DNA of 64,000 bases from Trema orientale (taxonomy: Eukaryota; Streptophyta; Magnoliopsida; Rosales; Cannabaceae). Location: assembly GCA_002914845.1 (NCBI GenBank), contig JXTC01000265.1, positions 69,631-133,630 of the forward strand, given 5' to 3'. Shown here piece after piece: positions 52,691-64,000 of this stretch. Made by a program: the position numbers and the translations under genes. The notes under the pieces are model-generated. The model saw only the letters and a list, made by a program, of their open reading frames with translations, did not search any database and was not told the DNA's origin. The stretch's first letter is position 1. The number at the start of each line of letters is the position of its first letter.

Positions 52691-54640
52691 ATATATAACA
52701 GAAACGGAAGACGAAATAAATAAAGGATAATATAAAAAAGGTTGTTCTGGAAAACAAAAGGATAATTAAGGTCACGGGTGAGGTAAAGGAATAATAATTG
52801 ATAGTTTACTAAAAGTAGTTTATGGTGACAATAAGTTTTTGGTTTGAAACTAGAATTTCGTTTAGAATAATTGAATTATATGATTCTCTAAGATGCACTA
52901 ATTATTTATATGTGGTGTGGTTTACTTTTCATTAAAAAAGAAAAAGTGTGGATATGGAGGTTTGAGACTTGCAAATCTTCGAAAGTATTCGATGACATGT
53001 TTTAATAGAGTAGTACTATAGCTTACGTATAAATTGCACAATATAGACTTTTACAAGTTATAACATGACGCAAATAATTAAAGGTGAAGTTATAATATTG
53101 TAATTAAACATTCGTACATTTATTTGGTAGTTTAATACTTGTTTCTTTCATGAGTTCATACGCGATTAGTAATCTTGTGTACCCAAGCACTTTAACTTGA
53201 TTATGAACTCTGAAATTAACCTTTTATATTTCGGAACTCACTTTAATGGCGTTGTTCTTTGTTGAAGGAATAATATTGTCCGGCTAGCTACAAAAGTAAG
53301 AAATGTTAAATAAGTTATCCAATCAACAGCTAGAACACCAAAAAAATAGTTTTGAGACTGTATTGAAATACGCTGCAGACTGCAGTGGATGATGGTCCAT
53401 CTGATAAAATAGAATTGGGATAGTTCTATTTTTATACCTTGAATTTAAAATAGACTAAATCCCTTAAAAAACAAAAAATAGACTAATTGTTCAATTTTTA
53501 CTTTTTGCATTTTAGTAATCTTTAGATTTAAAACTTACCACAAATTTAGACTTTCTCTTGGTCAAACATTATATATTTAAAAGCAATTCAAATTTAAAGC
53601 TAAATAAAAATTAAGAACTATGTCAATGATTGTATAAATTTCAGGGTTTTTGTATTTTTTTTTCACTTGAATTCATAGTATTTGTTATTTGAGTTAAATT
53701 TAATTTTGTTTTAGGTTTTAAATTATTTTTTTAATATGTAAATGTTTAAATTTTAAAAGATATTTGGATAAACTCAGTTGCAAAGTGGGGTGTTTGACAC
53801 AAAGATATAAATAATTGTCACAAATTTTAAATCTGACTAATAATGTTGCGCTAAAAACAAAAATACGAAATATAAACTACACAATTACTCAAATAATTAA
53901 CGTAACCATATTGCTTGCTTAATGCATAATATTTAAATTAAGATTCAATGTGATTGGCATGATGGATCAACGTGTAAATTGTAATATAATAGGGCAGTAG
54001 CTGAAAAGTACTCTATTAGTTGGAACTGTTGAAACAATCATATATAAATATACATCAAGCGAAAAAAAATCATTAATACATATATAATTATATTTGTGTT
54101 TCGAAGAATATACATAGTACTATATAAAATTTGTTCATATATAAAATTCAAATGCAATAAGGAAATAGTAATCAGATATCTCTCGAGATTTTTTCTTTGC
54201 TAAACGAAAAATCTTTTTCTTTTGTGGCCAAGCAAACCAATAAATAGTACTAAATTAAAGAAATTAAAATGAATTCAAAAGAAGTCATATCCAAGTGACA
54301 GACCAACTACTAAATAAGCTTAAATTTCTGGCGAAATTCTATCCAAGTGGCAGGCTGGCACTTGGATAGAATTGAGGTAGCAGGGATTATATTTACAAGA
54401 GAATTGGACAAAAATTACTATATTCTTTTTATGCCTCTTTTGGTCGTTGTCGAAACTGTCGTCGTTCGACTCGTTCCAATTTAACAAAGAAATTCGATTG
54501 TTTTCATTCTTCAAGTTCGGTAAATTTTACTCCTGTAAATTAATATCTTGAGATTTTAGGGCTATATTCTCCTATATTCTAATGGTGTCCCTCCCCTATC
54601 AGTCCACCAATATTTGGACAACTCAGCACTTTTTACACAC
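52691..54640. other. Intergenic AT-rich stretch
   Basis: No coding sequence or repeat border supported. Short imperfect palindromes only (e.g. around 54340-54370, tatccaagtggcaggctggcacttggata). Confidence 0.4.
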
Positions 54641-54644
54641 AAGT

Positions 54645-54805
54645 AGGAGTATATATGGGTTGGGTTAGGTTAACTTTAGGGTTTTTGAATCCAACCCATA
54701 GGTTTCAGTTTGTATACATTATAACCCAAAGTAGCTAGAGAAATTTATTAACCCAAGCTTCATTGGGTTGGTTTGGGTTGAGTTGGGTTGGGTTGTCGGG
54801 TTGTA
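54645..54805. repeat. ggttgggtt-rich repeat patch, inverted halves
   Basis: Degenerate ggttgggttagg words on the left and right with aacccaa complements between, giving an imperfect fold-back of ~160 bp. It resembles the end of a hAT-type element but no target duplication was fixed. The words superficially recall telomere repeat but are not TTTAGGG arrays. Confidence 0.4.
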
Positions 54806-54960
54806 GAGTTTTATATCTTAGTGAAAATCAGGAAAATACAGTATTTTATGCAAAATATTAGACACATATATGGTGGTACTGGATTTTTGTTATTGTCGTA
54901 CAGTTTTATTTATGAAAATGCCATTTTTTTCAAAAACTGGGTTTGCCACATTGAAAGGCC

Positions 54961-55102
54961 CTTTAGCCCATTTACTCAAATATTGGTTGTTGTCGTAGAG
55001 CCAAGGGTTTCTTCTTCGTCGAGGATTTCTCCTTTAGCCCATTTACTCAGATATTGGTTGTTGTGGTAGAGTCAAAAGTTTCTTCTTCTTCGAGAGTTTC
55101 TT
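54961..55102. repeat. Two-copy 71-bp tandem repeat
   Basis: ctttagcccatttactca... at 54961-55031 is repeated at 55032-55102 with about ten differences. The following ~40 bp are tcttct-rich. From 55103 to 55984 no gene is supported. Confidence 0.7.
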
Positions 55103-55984
55103 CTTCTGCTTCTATATTCTTCTTCTTCTATTTTATCTTCTTCCATCTTCTTATAATCGATTGAGAGATTGCAATGGTACTCGGTTGTCGAGGGTTGAAT
55201 CGTTGAAGTAGCTAGTGATTGTTGTTACTCGAGCAAGTTCGACTTCTCCTTCTTCAGATTCAAAGTTGAAAATGCTGGTGAAGAAGGAGAAATTTATTTC
55301 TCGTGTTTCAAATTTGAAGATGAAAATTGAAGAAGAAGAAAATTTTAGATAGACAAGGTTCTGAAGACGAAGAATGGATTTGTGTACTTAGATATTTTTG
55401 TGTAAGATATTTTTCTTCCAATCTCACTACCCAATGAAGGGATTTATGTAAGAAATTTTCTAATCTAAGAGTTTAGTATCTTAATAGACACCATTATTTG
55501 TTGAGAACCCCTCTCCCCCCAAAAGGTGGATTTTTATGATTAATCTAATAAATTTACATGCTTTTCCTGGAACCAAACTCTATATGGGACAGTGGTTTTG
55601 AGTCCCAGCTTTTTTGCCAGTTTGTGGACCAAGGTTCAACTCCCTATTAATAGAATTACATAATCTTGGTCTGCACTAAGGTCATAATTAAATAATCTTC
55701 ATCACTATTATACATTAACGTAAGCACAGTATATAATAAGTACTATATAATCTTTGGCTATTTATTTTATTTTATTTTCATCACATATAAGCCAAGACAA
55801 AAACTTCAGCTTTGATTAATGATCCCACTGTAGAAATTGTAGGTAATTCCATATCCAGATCTTCATAATACATTATGCTACATAATCAACATTGTAATTG
55901 ATTATTACTTTCAAACTAAACAAATCTAACTATATGTACATGTTATTTTTGTGATGAATAAATGATACTTATAGTTAATGTAAT

Positions 55985-56480
55985 AGTTACCGATTACTGA
56001 TTTTCCAGATTTTTTTTTTTTTTTTGGTGATCTTCAGTAATAGGTTTCTAATTACCAGTTACCAGTTATTGGTTACTTTCAACATGAAACCAGATCCCTT
56101 TTTTTGGTTCATTTTTTCTTTTTTAAAAAAATCAATAACAACAAAAACAGATTTAGATGACACAAAGAGAGTGATACAAAGAGAGCCTGATTTTACAGAT
56201 GTACCTGTAACGGATTGCCGGTTATGGATTTTCCAGCTTTTTTCCGTGATATTCAGTAATAGATTTCCAATTACCAGTTACTGGTTACTTTCAACAACAA
56301 ACTAGATAGTTTATTTCCGTTCATTTCTTTTTTCTTCTAAAAAATCCATAACAATAACAACAGATTTAGATGACACAAAGAGAGACTGATTTTACAGATG
56401 TACCTATAAAGGATTATCGGTTACTGATTTTTCAGACTTTTGTTTTTGATGACCTTGAGTAACGGGTTAAGCTTTTTCTT
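55985..56480. repeat. Tandem repeat, ~2.3 copies of a ~200-228-bp unit
   Basis: Each unit has ggttactgattttccag, then ttcagtaataggttt, ttaccagttac, ggttactttcaac, and acagatttagatgacacaaag, then gattttacagatgtacct. Unit anchors lie at ~56001, ~56229 and ~56428. The last copy is partial. The ggttactg/cagttacc words also recur at 57355-57450. Not coding. Confidence 0.75.
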
Positions 56481-56894
56481 TTGTGATCCTAAGTAACAGA
56501 TTATCACTTTAAAAATTTTTTTTTTTTAAAAAATATTTTTAATAAATATTTAGAAAAATACTATTTTTTCCTCAAATTGTTATTTTTCAATGGTACTTGA
56601 GACAACTAATTGGGTTAATTGGGGTACCAATCTAGTTATTTGAGGTAACTTAATTGATTACTTCAAATATCTTGTCAATTTATAAAAAGTGATATTTTTC
56701 TAAATACGTTAAAAAGTGGTATTTTTCTAATTAAAATCCAAGTTTTTCAAACAATTCAAAAATCCGAGATTTTTCAATTTTTTTTTGAAATATTACAATA
56801 AAAAATCAAATTTCTTTTTCAATTTTTGATACTTTAGGCCTGGAATTATCTAAGAAGCCCATAAAATTAAGAGGAAAATAAAGGGGCTAATAGA

Positions 56895-57162
56895 AATATG
56901 ACCAAATTTTGGGCCCAATTTAAGTAAATATCCATTTTTCAAATGTTATAGCAAAATGTCCGGTAAAATGTTTATATACCCAGTGTAAAATTTTATATAC
57001 CAAGTACAAAAAATTATATACCTAGTACATTTCAGTACGTTAACTGAAATTGGTAGATAAACATATCTACCAAGTGTAAAAATATATATACCTGGACATT
57101 TAGCTACAAATTTAAAAAATGGACATCTACTTAATCAAATTTAAAATATTGGTCATCCACCT
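56895..57162. mobile_element. Fold-back/MITE-like element, copy 1
   Basis: Left arm (gaccaaattttgggccc, taagtaaatatccattttt, agcaaaatgtcc) is the imperfect inverse of the right arm (tggacatttagctac, aaaatggacatctactta, attggtcatccacc). Arms are ~70 bp. The loop repeats tatataccaagtgtaaa. No target duplication fixed. Confidence 0.55.
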
Positions 57163-58094
57163 AAATTTCTCAAAAATAAAGTGAAAATTAGGTCTTGTAT
57201 GACATTTTTAGAAAACAAAATTTGAAAAATACGACGGGCTGTGTTTTTTGTAGATCTAGTACCAATTTTTTTTTAAAAAATGTCATTTTTACAAAATATT
57301 TAAAAGAATGCCATTTTTAAAAAATATTTAGAAAAATATTATTTTTTAAAATAGTAACTAGTTACTGATAACTAGTTTTCAGAAAATAGTAACTAGTAAC
57401 CAAAAGTATTTATAACTGGTAACCGGTAACCAGTTTTCAAAAACTGATAATTAGTAACTTTTTAAAAATAGTGTTTTTCTTATTTTTTTTTAAAAAGTGA
57501 TATTTTTCTAATAAAAACTGTACAAAAATTGGGAAAAAAAAAACATGACTTCTATATTTTTGGTTTTTATAGGGCAAAATGTTAGAAACTCAAATATAAA
57601 GCTCAATGATTAGCATCTTTGGCAATGCTTTCAAAGATCTTTTGGAGTCCAAAAATTACTTTTTGGAGTGTATAGATGAATTGTCAGATGGTCTTTTATT
57701 TTTAATTAAATTTTTTTTTAATAAAATATGGACAAACTAGTTTTTCTAAGAAGATCCCTTTTAATGACTCTTCCTAGTTTAAGTTTTGAAAGTGAAGTGT
57801 ATTAAAATAATAGAAAACTAGGTAACAAATTTATATTATTTTTTAAATTTCGTCTGATAGTCAGGAACAATATACAAGTGGATAATTATCGGGCAAGATT
57901 CTTTAGCTTTTTGCACAAGAAAATGATAATCGCATCACCAAAAGGCATAAGATAAACAAAAGTATAAACAGTAGCGATCTAGAAAAATCAAAATAAGATA
58001 GGTAGAAAAACTAAAAAAAAAAAAAATGGAGTAAACTAAAATGGTAGGCACATGCTAGCTACAATTAAGTTTTGATAGTTTCAAGAGTTTGACT
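57163..58094. other. Intergenic AT-rich stretch with low-complexity words
   Basis: Contains repeated tatttttctaaaa and aactggtaaccagt words (57355-57450) that link it to the tandem repeat at 56 kb. No gene supported. Confidence 0.4.
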
Positions 58095-58300
58095 AGTTAT
58101 TTGACTATTTTTTTGCCCAAAATTTAGTAGATGGCTTAGTTCAAAAGTTTATAACTAAATATCTAACTCACTTAATGACAAAAATGAAAATATAATATAT
58201 TTCACAACCAAAACTTTAAAAAAATTGGACATTTAACTATAACTTTTAAAATATGGACATCTACTTAAACCAATTTTAAAAATTGGTCATCCATCTATTG
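58095..58300. mobile_element. Fold-back/MITE-like element, copy 2
   Basis: The right arm at 58226-58300 (ttggacatttaactat, aatatggacatctactta, aattggtcatccatc) matches the right arm of the element at 56895-57162. The left arm (gactatttttttgcccaaaatttagtagatgg) is its imperfect inverse. Same family, different loop. Confidence 0.5.
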
Positions 58301-58379
58301 CAATTTCTTTGAGAGTAAAAAATTGGAGGTCACTCCTTCCAAAAAAAAAAAAAATGGAGCTCACGATACTTGTGTGTTT

Positions 58380-59600
58380 AAATGTTAACTGGATTGTGTC
58401 GTACCGGCCTAGGCATATTTAGTTGTGGTATATTCGTGTCGTGCCGGCCTGTTACATACCCGTGCCCATGTTGTGCCTGTGTCATATCCATGCCTGGTTT
58501 CATATCGTTAAAGTGTCATTATCGTACTTGTCTATTTTTGTACTTAATTATTCTCGTTTTTTTATATCGTGCTATTATCGTACTTAATCGTGTCTGTTTT
58601 CAATATTGTGCTATTTTTCATGCTCGTTTTCGATATTGTACTATTTCCATATCTAATCATATTATTTATGATATTATGCTATTTTCATACTAATTGCACC
58701 CATTTTAGACAATATATTATTTTTATGTCTAATTGTTCTTTTTTTTATTATATTATTCTTGTGTCTAACTTTGCCTTTTTTTATTTCATATATAATTTCA
58801 AGTCTAATTATTTCTATTAATTTCATACTCTTATTGTTCTTGTTCCATAATCGTGCTTATTATTGATTTTTTTCTTCAAATGTAGTTGTTTTAATACTTT
58901 TCAACATATGTCCTTTTAAGTAATTATGAATTATGAATTGTTAATTATTATGTAATAAAAAGAAATTATTTGAAAATTGAGATAAATTTCATATTAAAAA
59001 TAAATCTAAATTGAAAATATTAGAGTGTAAATGAGAAATGATAATTAATTTGAATTTCAATAGTTAAAATATATTCCAACTAAATTAGTGCTTACTCAAA
59101 CTATACAAAATGTGTAACTCAAAAGTTATGATTAGCATATACCTAAACGATATTTTTCTTCTTAACATTTTAAGGATTTTCGATCTATTCGAGGACAGTT
59201 TTGCATTAGATTCTTAATATCTTTAAATTTTTTGGCTCAAAATTATTAAATTCTGGAATTTTTTTCTTTTAAAAAATTAGAAATTGATGTAATATTTATA
59301 ATACATATAAAAAATATTTTAATTTTAATTTTCTAATTTCTAACACATTTATTACATTAAAATTATGCCCAAAAAAATTAAAATAAATTTAAAATAAGTA
59401 TATCTTTTGTAAACTAATTATTTTTCTTAATCTACCTCGATCTCGTGCCTATTATTTATGCCTACTATGTTTGTGCCTGTGCTAGCCTAAGCACATTTAC
59501 TTAACGTGTCGTGCTGACCCGTACAGTTTTTAATCGTGTTGTGTCGTGTAAACTTATAATCATGCCACGCCTATGTCAGTCCGTTTTGACACCACTAATT
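58380..59600. mobile_element. Possible degenerate hAT-like element rich in cgtgtcgtg words
   Basis: Starts near attgtgtcgtaccggcctaggc and ends near tcagtccgttttgacaccactaa. The right terminal ttttgacaccacta is a typical hAT-like end. The left end is not its clear inverse and no 8-bp duplication was seen. Similar words occur in the hAT element at 6453-7170. The interior (58560-58870) is a degenerate repetition of atattgtgctatttt-type words. Frames here are low-complexity and not credited. Confidence 0.3.
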
Positions 59601-59659
59601 GAGTGTGCTTATATATTTCTAGATAAAAATATTATCAATCATTGCATGTACTATATATG

Positions 59660-59660
<1 letters not shown>

Positions 59661-59699
<39 letters not shown>

Positions 59700-59700
59700 T
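59661..59700 (+). repeat. (CT)n microsatellite
   Basis: Forty bases of TC repeats with one interruption. Confidence 0.9.
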
Positions 59701-59761
59701 TTGCCCCATAAAAATATATATGTTGTTTTTGTTAAATAAACGATCTTTCCAATGTAATAAA

Positions 59762-61308
59762 TGTTAGAACTATACCCAAAAAGTGTTTATTTTTTATGAA
59801 AATTTATAGAATATTTTGATATTTAGTAAATGATATTTCGTGCATAGTATTTGTGATAATTTTTTTATTATTGGTACAATAGTAAATGTCAAAAGGTTCC
59901 ATAATTTATTTATGAGAGAAATATTTTAATAAAGTTGTTTATTAAAGTTAAGACATATTTTCTCTAATTAAATCAAATAATATTGCTCATAATTAATAAA
60001 AGAAGCTTGACACTTCTCTTGAATGGTGTTGCAAAACTTTGTATATTTATAGTATGTCTTAATCTATATTGATATGACCATATACAAAATATCTTGACCA
60101 TGGACCATGTGAAATATGTTATTGTAATAGGTATCGTTTAAAAGAACATATTCTCACAAACTTGATAATTAATGCATGTCTTTCTTAATCCTGAAATAGC
60201 TGATGAACTCGTGCTCATAATTTGTATTATTTGAGATGTTAAAAGATATGAATCAAGAAATTGACAATCTAGACCCTGACATTTTGGTAATGCATTATTA
60301 TGGGTATTAAGAACATATGCTTATAGATATAGAATCCATAACTCTATTATATAGATGAGTGAATACTGCCTTAAGGAACTATAGGACCTTGGATGATTTA
60401 AATCTTAGCTAAGTAATTAATAAAATTAGATATTTTATTAATTAAAAACTTTCTATAAATCTGATCATCCATTAGATATAATCTTGTATCAATGAATTGA
60501 AAGATATAATTGGAGGGGTAAAACAGTAATTTTACCTAGTTCTAATTATCGGTATTTATGTGAGGATACACACGCATATGTTAATTATAATGGACATAAT
60601 TTTAATTATAAAGTATCTTGTGATATTTATTTAATTCAAGAATACAATTTAGACCTTTAGTGGAATAAGTCCATAACTAATAATGTAAGTCCACTTATAT
60701 TAAGAGTTAATTGTAACTGGGTCTTGTGTATTGGAGCTTGAATTAAATAGGTCTATTTGGATCCCCAACCTATACTAATATCTTGGGTTGTATGAGATCA
60801 ATTGAGCTCAAATAATTTTCTAGGCAATTACACAAAAAAAAAGAAGAAAAAGGCTGGACTGAGGGCTGGGCCTTGGGAGCCCACCATACTGCTTATTAAG
60901 CAGTAAAATTTGGCCAGCCCTAGGGAGCCTTTAAAAGGCTTCTTCTCTCCCTCCTTTGTGTGTAAGATTCAGTTTTGACTGAAACATTAGTTTGACGGCT
61001 GTATAGAAATCTGAGAGAAAAGTTAGAGAGAGAAAATCTTGGAGCCACCATTAGAGGCCATTGGAGTTCTTGAATTCTCCCTTGAAGTTGATCAAGATCG
61101 AGGTATCTACTCATCTTTGTAGTTACAAGTTTGGTGCATAGAAAGGAAGACTCAATGGTTGAGGTACGTAATCTGTTGTATGTATTTAGACCATAACAAA
61201 TATCCTAAAAAGTTTTATGAAAAACTATAATCCGGAAAAATTTTTGTTTTCCATGCTTCTACTCATATTTGATTTTGTCACATTTTTTGTAAATAATTAT
61301 AACTAACA
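59762..61308 (+). mobile_element. Probable solo LTR
   Basis: 1547 bp beginning TGTTAGAAC and ending aaCTAACA, a 6-bp perfect inverted terminus. Flanked by ATAAA (59757-59761) and ATAGA (61309-61313), 4 of 5 identical. A promoter-like ctttaaaagg at ~60930 is followed by a CT-rich leader-like region (60940-61120). There is no primer site or polypurine tract beyond the ends and no coding sequence. The layout fits a solo LTR left after recombination, but a family match is lacking. Confidence 0.45.
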
Positions 61309-61418
61309 ATAGAAAGGTATAAAATGACCCAAAAAAATAAAAATAAAAATGATTACATAATTGAAGCTAGTGGGCTTCTAAATAATTAGACTAAGAAGCT
61401 TAACTTGCTAGCATTTGA

Positions 61419-62024
61419 TGTCACGACCCAAACCTGGGTCAATGAGAGAAAGAGAAATATAAATATGAAATATTTTGAGAATTTCAGTTTTACAAAATCA
61501 GAAAATTTTTTAGTATTTCTAATCCTTTGGAAAACATCAATTTATAATAAAAACAGTATCTTTAGAAAAGTTTATAAATTTCCCATAACTTTATTTTCAC
61601 TATTGGAAAACACTTGTTTAGTAGAAATAATAAAAGTCAAGCACTCAGAAACATTTAACAGTCCATTTATAATTTCCAAAATGTCCTCATTTTTACAAAA
61701 CCATTGATTATCTTAAAACTCCCCCATACATCCACTTGTATATATCAATAATTATGGCTAAATGGTTATAAAGAAAAAAGAAAACAGCAAAGGGGTACGA
61801 ACCTAAAAGAACGGTCATAATTGTGACGAACATCTCTAATAACACAACTAGTCAACCGAAAATCTACTTTGATCCCATGAACTTGGCGGGGAAAAATGAG
61901 AAGGGGTGAGCATTCACATGCTCAGTAGGAAATTAATTATCCGTTTTAGGAAATCATTTGTACTTTTGAAAGTCCTGCATGGTCAGTTATTCATAAACAA
62001 GCATATAAATCATATATATATATA
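61419..62024. other. LTR-like start, extent unknown
   Basis: TGTCACGACCCAAACCTGG at 61419 resembles the opening of some plant gypsy LTRs. The region continues with gagcattcacatgctcagtagg near 61910. The other end and any second LTR lie outside or are unrecognised. No supported CDS; a 100-codon frame at 61405-61707 is AT-rich and featureless. Confidence 0.3.
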
Positions 62025-62266
62025 GGTTGCCAATCCAGTAGGTATTTTTTTTTTTACCTATGTGTAGGTATTTTTTTTTTTAGCCGTTAGATCATCATCT
62101 AATGGTGATCCAACGGCTATAATGATGTGCATGAAAAGACGTGCGTCATTAATGCTATTTCTCTCTCTTACTTTTAATATAAAAAAATGTGCAAAAAAAA
62201 TTTTTATTGGCCAAATTGATACCTATGCATAGGTAAAAAAAAAAAATACCTACTGGATTGGTGCTC
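62025..62266. mobile_element. MITE of the TA-flanked family, copy D (best preserved)
   Basis: Left arm ggttgccaatccagtaggta, a T run, then acctatgtgtaggta. Right arm acctatgcataggta, an A run, then tacctactggattggtgctc. The arms are inverse to each other over ~45 bp. The interior carries agccgttagatcatcatctaatgg. Flanked on both sides by tatatata, suggesting insertion at TA. 242 bp, no frame. Three diverged relatives are at 27138, 49845 and 52155. Confidence 0.75.
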
Positions 62267-64000
62267 ATATATATATATATATTCCAAATCTAGTATTAAA
62301 AACCATATATATATATATATAAGCAAAAGTCATACATCAAAAACCATATGGTATATGATATAAATCACCAAGACTTATGAGCTCTCATCCCCCATTATGA
62401 ACCAGAGTAATCCTTACGCCGTGTGAACAGATACCTTTTCTTGAACTACATGATCATGTGTCCTAGGGACTAATTCATGCGAATGTTTAGGAGTTTTTAT
62501 CGAAGGTGGGGCCATAGTCACCTAATAGGGTCCCTTCGCAAGTTTATAGACTTGCATCGATGGTGGGGTCGTAGACACCTATACTCATCCGTGATGCTAA
62601 TCTAGTGCATATGTGTGATCTTATGACACGTGTAGTATATACTAGTCCAAAAATCCCTATACAGTTATTTTTATTCCAAAACATCACATTTATTCAAAAT
62701 AATTAATAAAACCAAATAATTTATATTTAATTCACGAACTTTTGATAATCGGTAAAATAATCAATTTTAAATAAAAAACTTATAATCGATCTCTTACCTT
62801 ACTGGGATAGCTTTGTGCTTGTGGTACCCTTACTTTAAAATCTACAACATTTATACTTTAAGCCTAATTCCCAAGATTAATTCTATTTTCACAATTGTCA
62901 CTCCTTATCATTAAAAACTTCGTCCAAGGCCCGTCTTTCACAAATCCACATTATCTTTGTTAAATAACCTAAATCCTAGGGTCTGTTTACAAATTTACCA
63001 TATTTTGTAATCAGATTTTTGAAAATGCCAATCTTTTTGGAATCTATTATAAAAATACCATCTTACAGGAATATTTGAAAAAATATTACTTTTTTAAAAT
63101 ATTAGAAAAATACCAACTTTTTATTATTTATAAATATACCTATTTTTAGAAATATTTAGGAAAATACCATTTTCACTACACAACCCATGGCCATTCTCAG
63201 TTATCAATCAAGATTTCGGCCCAATACTTGTCAGATTACAAAAATACCACTTTTTAAAATTCAAAAATTCTCTCGATCTAGATTTCAATTCCAAACAAAC
63301 CAAATACTTAGTTTCATGATTCAATAAACTACTCCATCTCCTCATGTAACTTTTACGGCCCATAATAGCTATTTCACAAAAATAACTATAAAAATATCAT
63401 TGTTCCAAATCTGGCTTACGAAAATACCGATATTTCTGAAATATATTGGAAAATACCAACGTTTTGGAATCTGAAAATACCAACATTATACAGATTCTAT
63501 TTATAAATACACTAGCTTTCAGAAATTATCCTTTTTCGTAATATCTCATTCACACCTCTTTCAACTCTTAAATTTCAAAATATCACAACTAAACAAATAT
63601 TCTAACTATTCTCCTTAAAACTTGGTCTTATTCATATACCATATTTACTCAAAATCCACAATAATATCACTTCTAAATAATTGAAATAACTACAATAATA
63701 TATTAGAAGCTTGTCCAAAAACTTACCAGAGGAGTTTCGTGAAATAGTAATAAGGAGGGCTCTTGGCTTGTTGAGAACGAAGAAGAAGAATCATGAAGGG
63801 AGTGCCGGCTGACAACTAAGAAGGAAAGAAAGGAAGAGTAAAAGAAAGAAAAAGAAAGAAGAAGACAAGGAAAGAAAAAGAAGTGGGAGACAATGTGATA
63901 GGGTGGATAAGAAAAAAGATATAGTGATTGTTTGATTTTATTTATTTATTATTATTTTTTTTTTAGTAGTGAATCCACTTTATATATAAAAAAAAAATAC
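62267..64000. other. End of window, no supported gene
   Basis: Two near-repeated phrases (gaaggtggggccatagtcacc and gatggtggggtcgtagacacc, 62504-62580) may be the inside of an LTR. From 63000 to 63560 the words aaaataccaactttt/gaaaataccat recur many times, as near 56-57 kb. The last 250 bp are purine-rich (agaaagaaag). Confidence 0.35.

Noticed and set aside
54645-54805. Telomere-like ggttagg words
   Set aside because: Only isolated degenerate words with inverted copies, not a TTTAGGG array; better explained as a fold-back repeat.
58382-58820. Cys/Phe/Tyr-rich frames of 83-103 codons
   Set aside because: Translation of degenerate atattgtgctatttt repeats.
61405-61707. 100-codon plus-strand frame
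   Set aside because: AT-rich, no domain, begins before an LTR-like TGTCACGACCC motif; chance frame.
1-64000. CRISPR arrays, rRNA and tRNA genes, bacterial-type operons
   Set aside because: No spaced identical repeats, no rRNA/tRNA signatures noticed, and the gene and repeat content is that of plant nuclear DNA.

Overview
The window is nuclear DNA from a flowering plant, most likely a eudicot. It is AT-rich, gene-sparse and full of plant transposon families: Ty1/copia, Ty3/gypsy of the Tat lineage, LINE, CACTA, hAT, Harbinger- and Mutator-like elements. The only host protein genes I can support belong to one family, the BAHD acyltransferases of the anthocyanin/phenolic-glucoside malonyltransferase type. 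No rRNA, tRNA, CRISPR or bacterial operon structure was seen.

The host content is a tandem array in which every copy is on the minus strand. Five copies look intact: 7768-9186, 13345-14754, 15911-17305, 24605-26050 and 50441-51835. Each is an intronless frame of 464-481 codons with HHAVLDGK near the middle and DFGWG near the C-terminus. Two copies are dead. The one at 18001-19275 lacks its N-terminal half and is split by a 677-bp hAT-like insertion. The one at 29039-30435 has an early stop, a frameshift and a damaged YFGNC region. A stub of only the first ~10 codons plus leader lies at 52624-52690. Products should be cytosolic acyl-CoA-dependent enzymes that acylate (probably malonylate) sugar-conjugated phenolics; exact substrates cannot be read from sequence.

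Two large retrotransposons split the array. A Ty1/copia element (19584-23989, TSD TTTAC) sits upstream of the first dead copy, contains a run of N and carries three nonsense codons. An 11-kb Ty3/gypsy Tat-lineage element (30478-41476, TSD GGAGT) lies 43 bp upstream of the start codon of the second dead copy. Its gag-pol is one frame on the minus strand, broken only by stop substitutions. It has a second RNase H domain and an antisense gene on the plus strand with three clean GT-AG introns. A remnant of the same family (LTR plus a little internal sequence) is at 4220-4930.

The rest is mostly small DNA transposons whose borders can be placed by target-site duplications (TSDs): Harbinger-like 5662-6353 (TTA), hAT-like 6453-7170 (8 bp), three copies of a Mutator-like MITE at 27638-28399 (9 bp), a CACTA element 43368-44883 (TAA), and four dispersed copies of a ~220-240-bp MITE flanked by TA repeats. 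A dead LINE (46086-49263), a probable solo LTR (59762-61308), duplicated AT-rich blocks at 1.2-3.2 kb, tandem repeats at 55-56.5 kb and two fold-back elements at 57-58 kb account for much of the remainder. The end of the window (61.4-64 kb) looks LTR-like but cannot be delimited.
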